From Paenibacillus albicereus (GTDB taxonomy: Bacteria > Bacillota > Bacilli > Paenibacillales > Paenibacillaceae): DNA of 64,000 nt. Positions within the stretch are counted from its first letter, which is position 1; every line of letters begins with the position of its first letter. Of this stretch, positions 53,243 through 62,208 are shown piece after piece. The position numbers and the translations under genes are program-made. The notes beneath the pieces are model-generated. The model did no database searches. It had not been told where the DNA came from and saw only the letters and a program-made list of their open reading frames with translations. The stretch spans positions 4,275,001 to 4,339,000 of the forward strand of contig NZ_CP051428.1 in the NCBI RefSeq assembly GCF_012676905.1. Reading direction: 5' to 3'.

Positions 53243-54867
53243 GCCGCTGCGGCCCCCTTCTTCCTCCGGAGCGAAGCACCCGCTCCATCGGCAGGCGCGC
53301 GGAATCGGGCGGAAGCCGGTCGGAATCCTGCGGATGCAGATGCGACGGACGCTTGCGCAACCACCAGATCGGCCCCCGGACGAGCATGTCCTTCATCCCC
53401 TGCCAGCTTCCCGGCACGAACGGCGACAGGTACGGCGCTCCGAACGATTCCAGCGCGAGCATGTGGTTGGCGATGAACAGCACGCCCATCATGACGCCGA
53501 ACAGCCCGAACGTCCCTCCCAGAACAATGAGCGGAAAGCGCAGCATCCGCAGCGCCGTGGCCGAGTTGTAGGCGGGAGTCGCGAAGGAGCCGATCGTGGT
53601 GAGCGCGACGATGACGATCGTAATCGGGCTGGCGAAGCCCGCCGATACGGCGGCCTGCCCGATGACGAGCACGCCGACGATGCTGAGCGCTCCCCCGATC
53701 AGCTGCGGCAGGCGGATCGTCGCTTCCCGCAGCACCTCCATCGAGACCTCGATGATGAGCACCTCGACGAAGGAAGGAAAGGGCACCCCGGCCCTTCCTC
53801 CGGCGACCGCCACGGCGAAGTCCGTCGGAATCAGCTCCGGGTTGAACGAAATGAGCGAGACGTAGAGGGCGGGAAAGATGAGCGAGGAAATCAGCGCGAC
53901 CAGCCTCACGATCCGGATCAGACTGCCGATGAGGAACCGTTCCGTATAGTCGTCGAGCGACTGGTAGAACTGGGTGAAGAACGTCGGCACGATCAGCGCG
54001 AACGGAGAGCCTTCCGCCAGGATCGCTACTCGTCCCTCCAGCAGGGCGGCAGCCGTCTTGTCCGGGCGCTCCGTATTCTGAATTTGCGGAAACGGCGAGA
54101 ACGGCTGGTCCTCGATGAACTGCTCGATATAGCCGGCGTCTAGGATGGCGTCCGTATCGATCTTGGAGACGCGCTGAAGCACCTCGCCGACGACCGCCGG
54201 ATCGGCGATGCTCTTCAGGTAGCAGACCGCCGTCCGCGTCTTGCCCCGCTGGCCGAGCGGCGCGAGCTTGATGCACATGTTCCGTCGTCTGCAGCCGGCT
54301 GCGCAGCAGCGTCAGGTTCGTATCGAGCACCTCGATGAAGCCCTCGCGCGGGCCGCGGATGACCTGCTCGGTCTGCGGCTGCTCGATCGCCCGCTTCTCC
54401 ACCTTCCGCGTCTGCAGGATGATCGCGTCATGGGAGCCGGCCAAGCAGAGCAGCGTCCGGCCGGCGGAGATCGCCTGCAGCATCGGAACGACGTTGGATT
54501 CGGCGTAGGCGTTGATCTCGTGCAGCTCCTCGCTGAGCACGATGTCGATCAGGCGGCGGGTGCGGAGTTTCTCCAGCCTGGCGGGGGCAGGCTGCTCCAT
54601 GAGCGGGCGCATGAGATGGTCGTTGAGCACCTGCTTGTCCACCATCGTATCCAGAAAAACCGCCGCCGCATCGAACTCCCCGAACAAGCGCAGCTGGCGG
54701 ATCGAGAGGTCGTCCGTCTCGGCGTAAACCTCCTTGACGATCCGCAGCATCTCGTCCAGCCGCGGGGAGCCCTTCATGCTGCCGTACTGGTCCAGGACAT
54801 CGTCGAGGACCGGCACCGATGCGGGCTTGCGCACGCGCTTGTCGATCTGGCTCCAGCTTCCGGCCAT
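53235..54867 (-). pseudogene. gerKA: gerKA with a one-base frameshift
   Basis: The A subunit is split across two frames. From ATG 54867 (GAGGAGGGGG upstream) frame 1 encodes the cytoplasmic domain through GPREGFIEVLDTNLTLL and RSRLQTTE. At about 54278-54285 the family sequence continues in the next frame as MCIKLAPLGQRGKTRTAVCY, then the five-helix membrane domain, to TGA 53235. The junction fits one extra base. The downstream half contains all expected GerA features (SIADPAVVGEVLQRV and PFPSFVEVLIIEVSMEVLRE). Either a real mutation silencing this receptor or a sequencing error explains it. Confidence 0.85.
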
Positions 54868-54960
54868 GCCGCCCCCTCCTCTTCCTCGCTTGGCAGATTC
54901 AGGGCCTAGTATGGCCGACGAATAAACGGATTATGTGCCTGCCCATCGATCGGACAAGCG

Positions 54961-54986
54961 GAAAAGCCCGCCGATGAGGGCGGGCT
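54961..54986 (-). terminator. Terminator of the ArsR/DUF2087 gene
   Basis: An 8-bp stem (AGCCCGCC 54965-54972 with GGCGGGCT 54979-54986) with TTTTCC on the minus strand, about 75 bp after the regulator stop codon. Confidence 0.7.
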
Positions 54987-55060
54987 GAACGGCTTTCGAT
55001 TCCGCTTGGCCGAAGCTTCGCATTCGCCGCGTCGGGCGAAGCGGCCGCTGCATGGCCGGG

Positions 55061-55702
55061 TCAGGACAGCTCCGCCCAGCGCGGCCACATTTCGACCGGG
55101 TTGAGCTCGTAGACCTCCTTTTCGCGGAACAGGAACTGGTGCATGATGAACTCGCGTCGAAGCGTGGCGAAGTCCGGATGGACCTCGCGGATGAAGGCGT
55201 TGATCTCCTTCTCCGGGTACTTGCGTCCCGGCTCCAGCTTGCGCGCCAGCTGCTCCAGCACGACGAGCTTCTTCTTCAGCTGGGCGGGAATGCTCTTCAG
55301 CCTGCCCTCTCGGTCGAAGAAGCTGCGCAGCACGGCGCTCCGATACTTCTCCAGCTCCTCCTGGCGCGCCTGCTCCTCGGCTGGCCTCGATTCGTCCATG
55401 TCCGTCTCCTCTCTCTCCGCTCCTGCGCGCGACCGCAGGATCAGCTCCATCGCGGCGTCCGCGCCATCGCGCAGGAAGTATTCGTTCAGGGAAAAATAGA
55501 TCGCGTTCTTCTCCCGCCGCTCTCCGATCAGCCCGGCTTCCCGAAGCTTGGCGGCATGATGGGTGATCGTCGCCGGCGCGAGCGACAGCCTCTCGGCCAG
55601 CGCCAGGCCGTTGCGCTCCCCATCCGCCAGCAGGATCAGCATGCGGATGCGGGTCGGATCGGCGAGCGCCTTATGGTAGGCGACGACTTTTTCCAGCTGC
55701 AT
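55061..55702 (-). CDS. ArsR-type regulator fused to DUF2087 domain
   Basis: A 213-residue protein. Residues about 8-75 are a winged helix (ADPTRIRMLILLADGERNG, LSLAPATITHHAAKLREAGL as recognition helix). A linker of about 45 residues leads to a C-terminal DUF2087 domain (RSFFDREGRLKSIPAQLKKKL to HQFLFREKEVYEL). No metal-binding cysteines of classical ArsR/CadC type are visible. ATG 55702 has GGGGGAG upstream. Two abutting palindromes overlap its promoter, suggesting autorepression. Confidence 0.85.
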   Translation of the reverse strand: MQLEKVVAYHKALADPTRIRMLILLADGERNGLALAERLSLAPATITHHAAKLREAGLIGERREKNAIYFSLNEYFLRDGADAAMELILRSRAGAEREETDMDESRPAEEQARQEELEKYRSAVLRSFFDREGRLKSIPAQLKKKLVVLEQLARKLEPGRKYPEKEINAFIREVHPDFATLRREFIMHQFLFREKEVYELNPVEMWPRWAELS

Positions 55703-55721
55703 GACGCTCCCCCTTTTATTA

Positions 55722-55753
55722 TTAGATGTAAATCTAATTAGATCATAATCTAA
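55722..55753 (-). promoter_or_regulatory. Two abutting 16-bp operator palindromes
   Basis: TTAGAT-GTAA-ATCTAA (55722-55737) is followed directly by TTAGAT-CATA-ATCTAA (55738-55753). Identical half-sites and 16-bp spacing fit two dimers bound side by side. The upstream site covers the -10 box, the other the transcription start region and leader. Confidence 0.85.
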
Positions 55754-55770
55754 TATATAAAACGCGTCAA
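55742..55770 (-). promoter_or_regulatory. SigA-type promoter of the ArsR/DUF2087 gene
   Basis: On the minus strand TTGACG (55765-55770) and TATGAT (55742-55747) are 17 bp apart; the -10 box lies inside the second operator palindrome. The region 55771-56002 toward the HAD gene shows no further gene. Confidence 0.8.
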
Positions 55771-56002
55771 GCGGAAAGCCGGAGGTTGCGGCCATGCCCT
55801 CGGAGCGCGCAAAATAGGAGAAGGCCGGGCCGGAAGCTTGCCGCAGGCGCGCGTCTACGGCTAGGCGCCGGGCGCGGAGAGCAGGGTAGGCTTGAAGAAC
55901 GAAAGGTCACGCAACGAGCTGTGGATCCCGATCGTCGGGCGGACGGCTGGAGACGGAACGGCGAGCGATGGCCCGCACAACTAACAGAGGAGAGAGACCC
56001 TT

Positions 56003-56662
56003 ATGACACGGCAAGCCTTTTTGTTCGACATGGACGGCGTCATCATCGACAGCGAGCCGCTGCACTTCGAGGTGGACATCGAGACGGTCAAGGCGCTCGG
56101 CGCGGAGATCGACCAGCATGGACTCGAGCCTTACGTCGGCATGACCAACCCGGAGATGTGGAAGCTGCTGCGGGAGCAGTTCGGCTTCGAGCCTTCCATC
56201 GCCGAAATCATCGAGCTCCAGATGAACCGCAAGCTGGAGGCGCTGGCGGCGAGCGGCCTGACCGCGATGGACGGCATCGCGGAGCTGACCGACCGTCTGC
56301 TCGCCGCCGGCGTGCGCATCGGCGTCGCCTCGTCCTCGCCCCGCGTCTTCATCGAAGCGGTGCTCGGTCAGTTCGGCCTGCTGGACAAGTTCGGCTGCAT
56401 CGTCAGCGGGGAGGAAGTGCCGATGGGCAAGCCCGCGCCGGACGTGTACCTGGAGGCGGCCCGCCAGCTCGGCGTCTCGCCGGACGCCTGCGTCGTGCTG
56501 GAGGACTCCCGCAACGGCGTGCGTGCCGCCAAGGCGGCGGGCATGCGCGCGATCGGGCTGCGCAACCCGAACTCCGGCCAGCAGGACCTGTCCGAAGCCG
56601 ATTGGATCGTCGACTCGGTCCGCGACATCCCGCTGGCGGAGCTAGGGCTTGGCCTGGGCTGA
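56003..56662 (+). CDS. HAD-superfamily phosphatase, beta-phosphoglucomutase-like
   Basis: A 219-residue HAD hydrolase. The nucleophile motif is FLFDMDGVIIDSEPLH (D10, D12), the second motif GVASSSPR (Ser around residue 113), the lysine in GKPAPDVYLEAARQ, and the acidic motif VVLEDSRNG. A helical cap domain follows the first motif, as in beta-phosphoglucomutase and related sugar phosphatases. The ATG follows a purine-rich ACAGAGGAGAG by about 9 nt. A single gene, divergent from the ArsR regulator. Confidence 0.92.
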   Translation: MTRQAFLFDMDGVIIDSEPLHFEVDIETVKALGAEIDQHGLEPYVGMTNPEMWKLLREQFGFEPSIAEIIELQMNRKLEALAASGLTAMDGIAELTDRLLAAGVRIGVASSSPRVFIEAVLGQFGLLDKFGCIVSGEEVPMGKPAPDVYLEAARQLGVSPDACVVLEDSRNGVRAAKAAGMRAIGLRNPNSGQQDLSEADWIVDSVRDIPLAELGLGLG

Positions 56663-56707
56663 GAAGGCCGCGCCAATTTGCGAGGATTCGCCGTCGGATG
56701 AACGATG

Positions 56708-56752
56708 AAAAAGGCTGTTCCTTCCGTCTGCTGGACGGGGAACAGCCTTTTT
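56708..56752. terminator. Bidirectional terminator after the HAD gene
   Basis: A 14-bp perfect stem (56708-56721 with 56739-56752) with an inner 5-bp hairpin in the 17-nt loop; both arms end in A5/T5, serving both the HAD gene and the convergent coiled-coil gene. Confidence 0.93.
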
Positions 56753-56836
56753 CTGCTTGGCACGAGGAGACAATCGAGGCGGAAGGCCAGCGGAAGCAAT
56801 GGCAGGAATGATGCCCTCGGCTAGGCTGAAGCCCGA

Positions 56837-57394
56837 TCAAGCGTGCTGCTTTTTGAGGAAGAACATCTCCTTCTCCACCTGCATGATCTTATGATCGTGA
56901 AATTCCACGGTTCCGCGGAGGCTGATGATCTCGCTCAGCAACTTTTCGTCCGCAGAAATATTCTCCAGATGGTAGGCGTCTACTTTTTCATGGAGGTCGA
57001 ACACTTGACCACTCAAGGCCGTGACCTGGGTCTGGACCGAATCGACGACTTCTTCCAGACGGCCGAGCCGCTCGTCCACGACGTCCAGGCGCTGCTCGAA
57101 CGTATCCAGACGCTCGTCCATTTTGTCTAAACGACCGTCGATCGTTTCCAGACGCTCGTCCATTCTGTCTAAACGACCGTCGATCGTTTCCAGACGCTCG
57201 TCCATTTTATCCAGACGACCGTCCATTTTGTCCAAGCGCTCGTCCATTTTATCCAGACGACCGTCCATTTTGTCCAAGCGCTCGTCCATTTTATCCAGAC
57301 GACCGTCCATTTTGTCCAGACGACCGTCGATTCGATCGAACCGCTCGTCCATGCCCTCCAGCGCCGAAAAGATCCGCTGCAGCATCTGCTCCAT
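56837..57394 (-). CDS. Heptad-repeat coiled-coil protein
   Basis: A 185-residue protein. Residues about 8-108 are heptad repeats of the type DERLDKM/DGRLDKM/DERLETI, a continuous coiled coil with 14-residue DNA-level periodicity. The C-terminal part (VTALSGQVFDLHEKVDAYH to MQVEKEMFFLKKQHA) is also helical. No membrane segment or signal peptide. It resembles small trimeric coiled-coil proteins of unknown role. ATG 57394 follows GGGAGG by 8 nt. Confidence 0.8.
   Translation of the reverse strand: MEQMLQRIFSALEGMDERFDRIDGRLDKMDGRLDKMDERLDKMDGRLDKMDERLDKMDGRLDKMDERLETIDGRLDRMDERLETIDGRLDKMDERLDTFEQRLDVVDERLGRLEEVVDSVQTQVTALSGQVFDLHEKVDAYHLENISADEKLLSEIISLRGTVEFHDHKIMQVEKEMFFLKKQHA
57115..57345. 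repeat. Intragenic 21/42-bp tandem repeats encoding heptads
   Basis: Near-identical units around CGCTCGTCCATTTTATCCAG and CGACCGTCCATTTTGTCCA alternate with 42-bp periodicity. Some units are identical at DNA level, so recombination could change coiled-coil length in steps of seven residues without frameshift. Confidence 0.85.
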
Positions 57395-57499
57395 CGCTCC
57401 GCCCTCCCGATTGCCTGACTGTGTCCAGTATAACCTGCGGAGGCGCAAATGACCAGTCGCTTTTCGAACATTTGTTCCCTTTTTGAACCGAGATTCGAG

Positions 57500-58888
57500 C
57501 TAATCCGACTGAACCCCCGTCCAGCGCAGGCCTTTCGGAAAGTGGTTCTTCAGCTGGCCGTCGGCAAGCTTGCCCCAGCCGATCGAGTGGCCCGAGGCGA
57601 GCACGAGCTGCCAGCCCTTGGCGCCGCCCGCCGCGATGACTTCGCCGCGCAAGTAGGCGGCCAGCTCCGGAGAGCCGAGCGGCAGATCGACGGCATGGCG
57701 CGCCTGCCCGGGCTTCAGCGTGAGCGCCAGCGCGTGCGAAGGCTCGAAGCGGTTCTTCTTGAGCGTGCCGAGATGCAGGCCGGGCCGCAGCACCTTCAGC
57801 CCGGCAAGCTCCGGCATGCCCTCCGGCAGCGCGTACAGCTGGTCGCCGAACGGAAGCAGGATGCCCTGCGGCAGCTCGGCGAGAGCTTCCTCGGCGAAGC
57901 GCGTGAACGGCTCCGGCAGCTTGTCCCGCCGCAGGCCCGTCTCGTGCTTCAGCTTGCGCCCGCCTGCGGACGCATCCTCCGCCTTGCGCAGCACGGCCGC
58001 AAAGTGACCTTCGCCGCGCACCCGGTGCGGCCAGATGCGGACCGTCCGCTCCAGTCCGGGCGCAGGATCGGCGATCCAGTCCGGCCGGCCGCTCCCGAAG
58101 CCCTCATTGAGATGCGCGGCCGCGATGGAGAACTCGGGATGCTCCCGCAGGAAGCGGCTTACCGCTCCTTCGTTCTCCTCCGGGGCGAACGTGCAGGTCG
58201 AGTAGACGAGCGTGCCTCCCGGCCGCAGCATGAGCGCCGCATGCCGGAGGATGTCGTCCTGACGCGCCGCGCACAGGAGGACGTGATCCGGGCTCCACTG
58301 CGCGCAGGCGTCCGGGTCCTTGCGGAACATGCCCTCGCCGGAGCACGGAGCGTCGACGACGATCCGGTCGAAAAAGGCCGGAAAGCGCGGCGACAGCCGG
58401 TCCGGCAGCTCGCTCGTCACGACCGCATGGCGGACGCCCATGCGCTCCACGTTCTGCGACAGGATCTTCGCGCGCGCCGGATGCGGCTCGTTCGCCACGA
58501 GCAGTCCCTCGCCCCGCATCAGCTGGGCCAGATGCGTCGACTTGCCTCCCGGCGCGGCGCACAGATCGAGCACGCGCTCGCCCGGCTGCGGCGCGGCCAG
58601 CTCGGCGACCGCCATCGCGCTCGGCTCCTGGATGTAGTAGAGGCCGGCCTCATGCCAAGGATGGCGGCCGGGACGGTCTTCCTCGCCGTCATAATAGAAG
58701 CCCGCCGGAGCCCACGGCACCGGCTCCAGCCCGAACGGCTGGACGGCCAGGAATTCCTCGGCCGCAAGCTTGAGCGTGTTGACGCGCAGCGCTTGTACCC
58801 TCGGCTGCTCGCAGCTGTGGCGAAACGCCTCGTATTCGGTATGCAAAAGGTCCTTCATGCGCGATTCAAAGGAAGCCGGAAGCTTCAT
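57500..58888 (-). CDS. 16S rRNA m5C methyltransferase, RsmF/YebU type
   Basis: A 462-residue NOL1/NOP2/Sun-family enzyme. The SAM-binding motif is VLDLCAAPGGKSTHLAQLM, the catalytic cysteine pair lies in DAPCSGEGMFRKDP and STCTFAPEENEG, and the C-terminus carries the RsmF-type extension with a PUA-like RNA-binding fold ending WTGVQSD. It should methylate a cytosine in 16S rRNA. ATG at 58888. Confidence 0.9.
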   Translation of the reverse strand: MKLPASFESRMKDLLHTEYEAFRHSCEQPRVQALRVNTLKLAAEEFLAVQPFGLEPVPWAPAGFYYDGEEDRPGRHPWHEAGLYYIQEPSAMAVAELAAPQPGERVLDLCAAPGGKSTHLAQLMRGEGLLVANEPHPARAKILSQNVERMGVRHAVVTSELPDRLSPRFPAFFDRIVVDAPCSGEGMFRKDPDACAQWSPDHVLLCAARQDDILRHAALMLRPGGTLVYSTCTFAPEENEGAVSRFLREHPEFSIAAAHLNEGFGSGRPDWIADPAPGLERTVRIWPHRVRGEGHFAAVLRKAEDASAGGRKLKHETGLRRDKLPEPFTRFAEEALAELPQGILLPFGDQLYALPEGMPELAGLKVLRPGLHLGTLKKNRFEPSHALALTLKPGQARHAVDLPLGSPELAAYLRGEVIAAGGAKGWQLVLASGHSIGWGKLADGQLKNHFPKGLRWTGVQSD

Positions 58889-59004
58889 GATCCATCACCT
58901 CGGGTCGGTTCCTGGCGGCGAGCCGCCGAAAAAAACTACGACCCATTCTACCGAACGAAGCGCCCGCGACGCAAGGGCGGAGCGGCGCATCGTTTTGTCG
59001 AACG

Positions 59005-60090
59005 TCAAGGGCGCTTGGGCCGGACCGCCTGCATCGCCTGCAGCATCGCTTGGAAATGGTCGACGTAGGCGGATGCGGAAAAGCGCTCGCGGATATGGCG
59101 CTCGCCCTGGATGCGGATCAGCTCCCGATACGCCGTGTCCTTCATGAGCCGGTATGCGCCTGCGGCCGCGGCCCCGATATCGCCGAGCGGGTAGAGCTCG
59201 CCCGTCCGAAGCGGCTCGATGAACCGCGTCACGCCGCCGGAGTCGGTCGCGAGCACCGGACACCGGCACAGCATCGCCTCGGCGACCGCATAACCGAAGC
59301 CCTCGCGGATCGAGCAAGAAACGAGCGCTCCGCCCGAATCCCCGATGAGGCTCAAATAGTCCGCCATCTGCGAATGGGGAACGTTGGAGCGGAGCGTCAG
59401 CCGGCCGGCGAGGGGAGACGCTTGCCGCCAGCCGTCGAACGCCTGACGCTCGGCCGGATCGTACAGCGTGGCGTCCTCGAACATCCAGAGCGCGAGCGCC
59501 GGGAAGGACGGCACGAGCGCTTCCGCGATCGCGACGAACTCGCGCCAGTTCTTGTTGGGCTCGATGCGGCCGATCCACCCGAGAATCGGGTACGGCACGA
59601 TCGGAAAGCGCGAATAGCCGAAGCTGTCCGTGTCGAGCGGATCGTCGAAGCAGAACTGCGGCAGCTCCGGACAGGCGCCGCCGAGCATCGCCTGCAGATG
59701 GTCCGTCACAGGATAGAGCAGGCCGTCCGCGCAGTGGCGCAGCACGCTGCCGTAATCGCGTAGAAATTCCTCCGCCTGCTGCGGCGTGCCGAGGCCTTGG
59801 ACCTCGAAGACGAGGCGTCCGGCGTACCCGCTGAGCCGGATCTGCTCCAGCAGGACGACATGCGAGCAGACGACGATCACGTCGTATCCTTCCCGTCGGA
59901 TCAGCGCCAGGATGTCCGCGATCTCGCGGTAGACGAGCACGGTGTATCCGCCGGCGTTCTGCAGGCCGCTGCCATCGTTCGTATACAGCACATGGCAGTC
60001 GACGCCGCTCGCGGCCAGCGCTCGGGAGCGGATACGGTTGAGCGTCTCCATGCCCCCGCTCGGGGTCGAAAAGACGAGCAGCAGCTTCAT
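59005..60090 (-). CDS. Glycosyltransferase, family 4/1 type
   Basis: A 361-residue GT-B glycosyltransferase. The N-terminus MKLLLVFSTPSGGMETLNRI is typical of GT4; the C-terminal donor-binding half has ILGWIGRIEPNKNWREFV and the EXE-type SIREGFGYAVAEAMLCRCPVLATDSGGV. Acceptor unknown; a surface polysaccharide or glycoprotein is likely. ATG 60090 follows GGAGG by 9 nt; the longer open frame upstream has no similarity. Confidence 0.9.
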   Translation of the reverse strand: MKLLLVFSTPSGGMETLNRIRSRALAASGVDCHVLYTNDGSGLQNAGGYTVLVYREIADILALIRREGYDVIVVCSHVVLLEQIRLSGYAGRLVFEVQGLGTPQQAEEFLRDYGSVLRHCADGLLYPVTDHLQAMLGGACPELPQFCFDDPLDTDSFGYSRFPIVPYPILGWIGRIEPNKNWREFVAIAEALVPSFPALALWMFEDATLYDPAERQAFDGWRQASPLAGRLTLRSNVPHSQMADYLSLIGDSGGALVSCSIREGFGYAVAEAMLCRCPVLATDSGGVTRFIEPLRTGELYPLGDIGAAAAGAYRLMKDTAYRELIRIQGERHIRERFSASAYVDHFQAMLQAMQAVRPKRP

Positions 60091-60282
60091 CGCTCCGAGC
60101 CTCCGCCTTGGCGGATCGTATTCACGAGCTGGTGGACCATGGGGTCCGCACCTCCAATGGAAGAAATCGGTTGCTGCCAGTATATGCTCGGCTGCGGGCC
60201 GCCCGTGCGGGAGCGGGACGTCCGCATGGCCGCAGGGTCCGAGCGGGAGCGAACGAAGGCAAGCCAAAAAAGCGGTCGGCTG

Positions 60283-61014
60283 TCACATCCGCCGCCGCTC
60301 CTTCACGACCGCGCCGGGATGCACGGTCAGCTCCTCCGTATAGTCCACCCGTCCGATCTCGCAGCCTTCGCCGATCGTCACGCTGCCTCCGCGCACCGTG
60401 TCGGCCCTCGTGCGCTCCAGCCGGACGACGGCCCCCTCGATGCGGCGAGCGTCAAGACGGGCGGGGCGGACCGATCGGAAGACGGTACCGAACAGCCGGG
60501 CGAGCCAGCCCGGCCGGCTCACCTCGACGCGCCGTCCGACCAGCTCGCCGATCGACGAGTCGCGATGCAGCTGCAGCATGATGCTGCCGGCGTCGAGCTT
60601 GCCCGGCACAGCGGCCCGGCCCTTGATCCGCACCTCCGAAGCGGAGCAGCTCGTCGCCTGCAGCTCGCCGCTTAGACGGATGCAGTCCGCTTGCAACGAC
60701 TCCTGGGACGCGAACGAGCCGGAGCCAAGCAGCTCCCGCACGGTCGCGGCGTCCCGAGAGACCAGCTCTCCGGTCAGCCGCAGCCGGCCGACAGACAGGC
60801 CCTCGGCCGAGACGGTGCCGGTCACTCTCGCGTTGAGCGCGTTCAGCTCTCCGTGCACGCGCAGCGAGCCGGTGACGGCGAGCTGCACGCAGTCCAGGCT
60901 CCCGTGCACGATGCCGTCCCCAATCACGCGAGCTTTCGCGTAGCTGCCGCCGCCGGATACGCCCGTCCCGGTCAGGGACAGGCGACGCGCAGCGGATTCG
61001 GTTTTCGCCGCCAT
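60283..61014 (-). CDS. Bactofilin-like protein (second of a tandem pair)
   Basis: A 243-residue protein with bactofilin-type right-handed beta-helix repeats (VIGDGIVHGSLDCVQLAVTGSLRVHGELNALNARVTGTVSAEG). It is paralogous to the upstream gene: both end with an EGCEIGRVDYTEELTVHPGA or GPGCEIGRVEYTERFERHADA segment. The arrangement resembles the B. subtilis yhbE-yhbF bactofilin pair required for motility. Gap to the partner: 18 bp. Confidence 0.78.
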   Translation of the reverse strand: MAAKTESAARRLSLTGTGVSGGGSYAKARVIGDGIVHGSLDCVQLAVTGSLRVHGELNALNARVTGTVSAEGLSVGRLRLTGELVSRDAATVRELLGSGSFASQESLQADCIRLSGELQATSCSASEVRIKGRAAVPGKLDAGSIMLQLHRDSSIGELVGRRVEVSRPGWLARLFGTVFRSVRPARLDARRIEGAVVRLERTRADTVRGGSVTIGEGCEIGRVDYTEELTVHPGAVVKERRRM

Positions 61015-61032
61015 GCGGCATCCCTCCTTTTG

Positions 61033-61713
61033 TCAGCCGATCCGGGCCTCGCTGTCCACGCGTGCGTCCGCATGCCGCTCGAACCGCTCCGTGTATTCGA
61101 CCCGGCCGATCTCGCAGCCAGGGCCGATCCGCACCCTCGCCCCGCGCACGAGGCTCGCTGTCGTGTCCTCCAGGACGATGTCCTCGCCCTCGATCGTCTG
61201 CGCCAGCAGGCGGTTCTGAACGACGGGCAGCGGCAGCAGCTTCTGCCAGCCCAGCAAGCCGTCGCTTGGAGCCGATGCTTCCAGATAGCGGACCGACAGC
61301 TCGCGGACGCTGCTGCTGCCTCGCAGCTCCAGCCTAGCCTCGTCGCCGCTCAGCGCGTCGAGCTGGAGCTTGCCGTGCGAGAGCAGGCGGCCGATCCGGC
61401 AAGGCCCATGCACCGTGAGGCTGCCGTTCACCTTGGCCTCCTCCGCATCGAGCGATTCCTCTACCGTCAGCTTGCCCTCCACGCGGCACGTCTCCGTCCG
61501 CAGCCCGCCTTCGATGCCCGCCAAGCCGTTGATCTCCGCGCGTCCGGCCAGCACGGAGCCCTTGAAGGTCGCCTGGCCGTTCACGATCACCTTCTCGCTT
61601 TCCAGATCGCCCGTCACCTTGCCCATGCCGTCGATGATCGCGCGGTCGACCTTGCCGCCCTCTACCGTGCCGATGCCCGCCAGCCGGATTTCCTTGCCTG
61701 TATCGTTCTTCAA
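61033..61713 (-). CDS. Bactofilin-like protein (first of a tandem pair)
   Basis: A 226-residue beta-helix protein with repeats such as KVTGDLESEKVIVNGQATFKGSVLAGRAEINGLAGIEGGLRTE. The pattern of Gly and short hydrophobic residues every 5-6 positions is the bactofilin polymer core. It likely co-polymerises with or scaffolds with the downstream paralogue. Preceded by GGAAGGGAG before ATG 61713. Confidence 0.78.
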   Translation of the reverse strand: MKNDTGKEIRLAGIGTVEGGKVDRAIIDGMGKVTGDLESEKVIVNGQATFKGSVLAGRAEINGLAGIEGGLRTETCRVEGKLTVEESLDAEEAKVNGSLTVHGPCRIGRLLSHGKLQLDALSGDEARLELRGSSSVRELSVRYLEASAPSDGLLGWQKLLPLPVVQNRLLAQTIEGEDIVLEDTTASLVRGARVRIGPGCEIGRVEYTERFERHADARVDSEARIG

Positions 61714-61824
61714 ATGGACATGCTCCCTTCCTTGGTCTTGTATGGACTCAGCTTATCATGCGGCCGGATGCCGGACATCGGCCCGCAGGCGGAGCCGGAT
61801 GTCGGGCAGAGGACGGGGCGGCGG

Positions 61825-61998
61825 CTACGCCTGCGGGCGATCACGGCGTTCACCGCCCTTGCGCCTGCTTCGGTTCCGGACGGCTTCCTCCAGCCGCTTC
61901 AGCAGCGGCTCTCGAATCCCCTCCTCTACCCCCAGCTGATCCAACGCCTCTCGGACATCCAGCTCCATCCGACGCTCGCCATTGCTGTCGCTGCTCAT
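61825..61998 (-). CDS. 57-residue protein upstream of the bactofilin pair
   Basis: ATG 61998 has GGAGG 9 nt upstream, and the frame runs 57 codons to TAG 61825-61827. The protein is mostly one charged amphipathic helix (MELDVREALDQLGVEEG and EPLLKRLEEAVRNRS) with a basic tail, with no signal peptide. Below the usual ORF-length cut-off. It lies 111 bp before the bactofilin genes on the same strand, so co-transcription is likely; function unknown. Confidence 0.6.
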   Translation of the reverse strand: MSSDSNGERRMELDVREALDQLGVEEGIREPLLKRLEEAVRNRSRRKGGERRDRPQA

Positions 61999-62120
61999 TT
62001 CCCTAGTCCTCCTTCACCTTCTCCCCCTTTGCTCCTGTCGGCCCTTATTCTACAAAAACGTCCGTTTTTTCCCTCTCGGATCACTTTTATCGCGATGAAG
62101 CAATGCGGTGAAAAGAGGGA

Positions 62121-62147
62121 AAAGGCCCATCCGCAGAGGATGGGCCT
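62121..62147 (-). terminator. Terminator of the potassium channel gene
   Basis: A 10-bp stem (AGGCCCATCC 62123-62132 with GGATGGGCCT 62138-62147) and TTTTCCC on the minus strand, about 60 bp beyond the channel stop. Confidence 0.8.
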
Positions 62148-62208
62148 GAATGAAATGCGGAAAAGCTGATGACGTCATTCGCTGAAGACGGTTCCGATGC
62201 CTGGCGTT

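Noticed and set aside
54278-54867. N-terminal half of gerKA as a separate short gene
   Set aside because: Both parts together match one GerA protein; the split is better explained by a frameshift.
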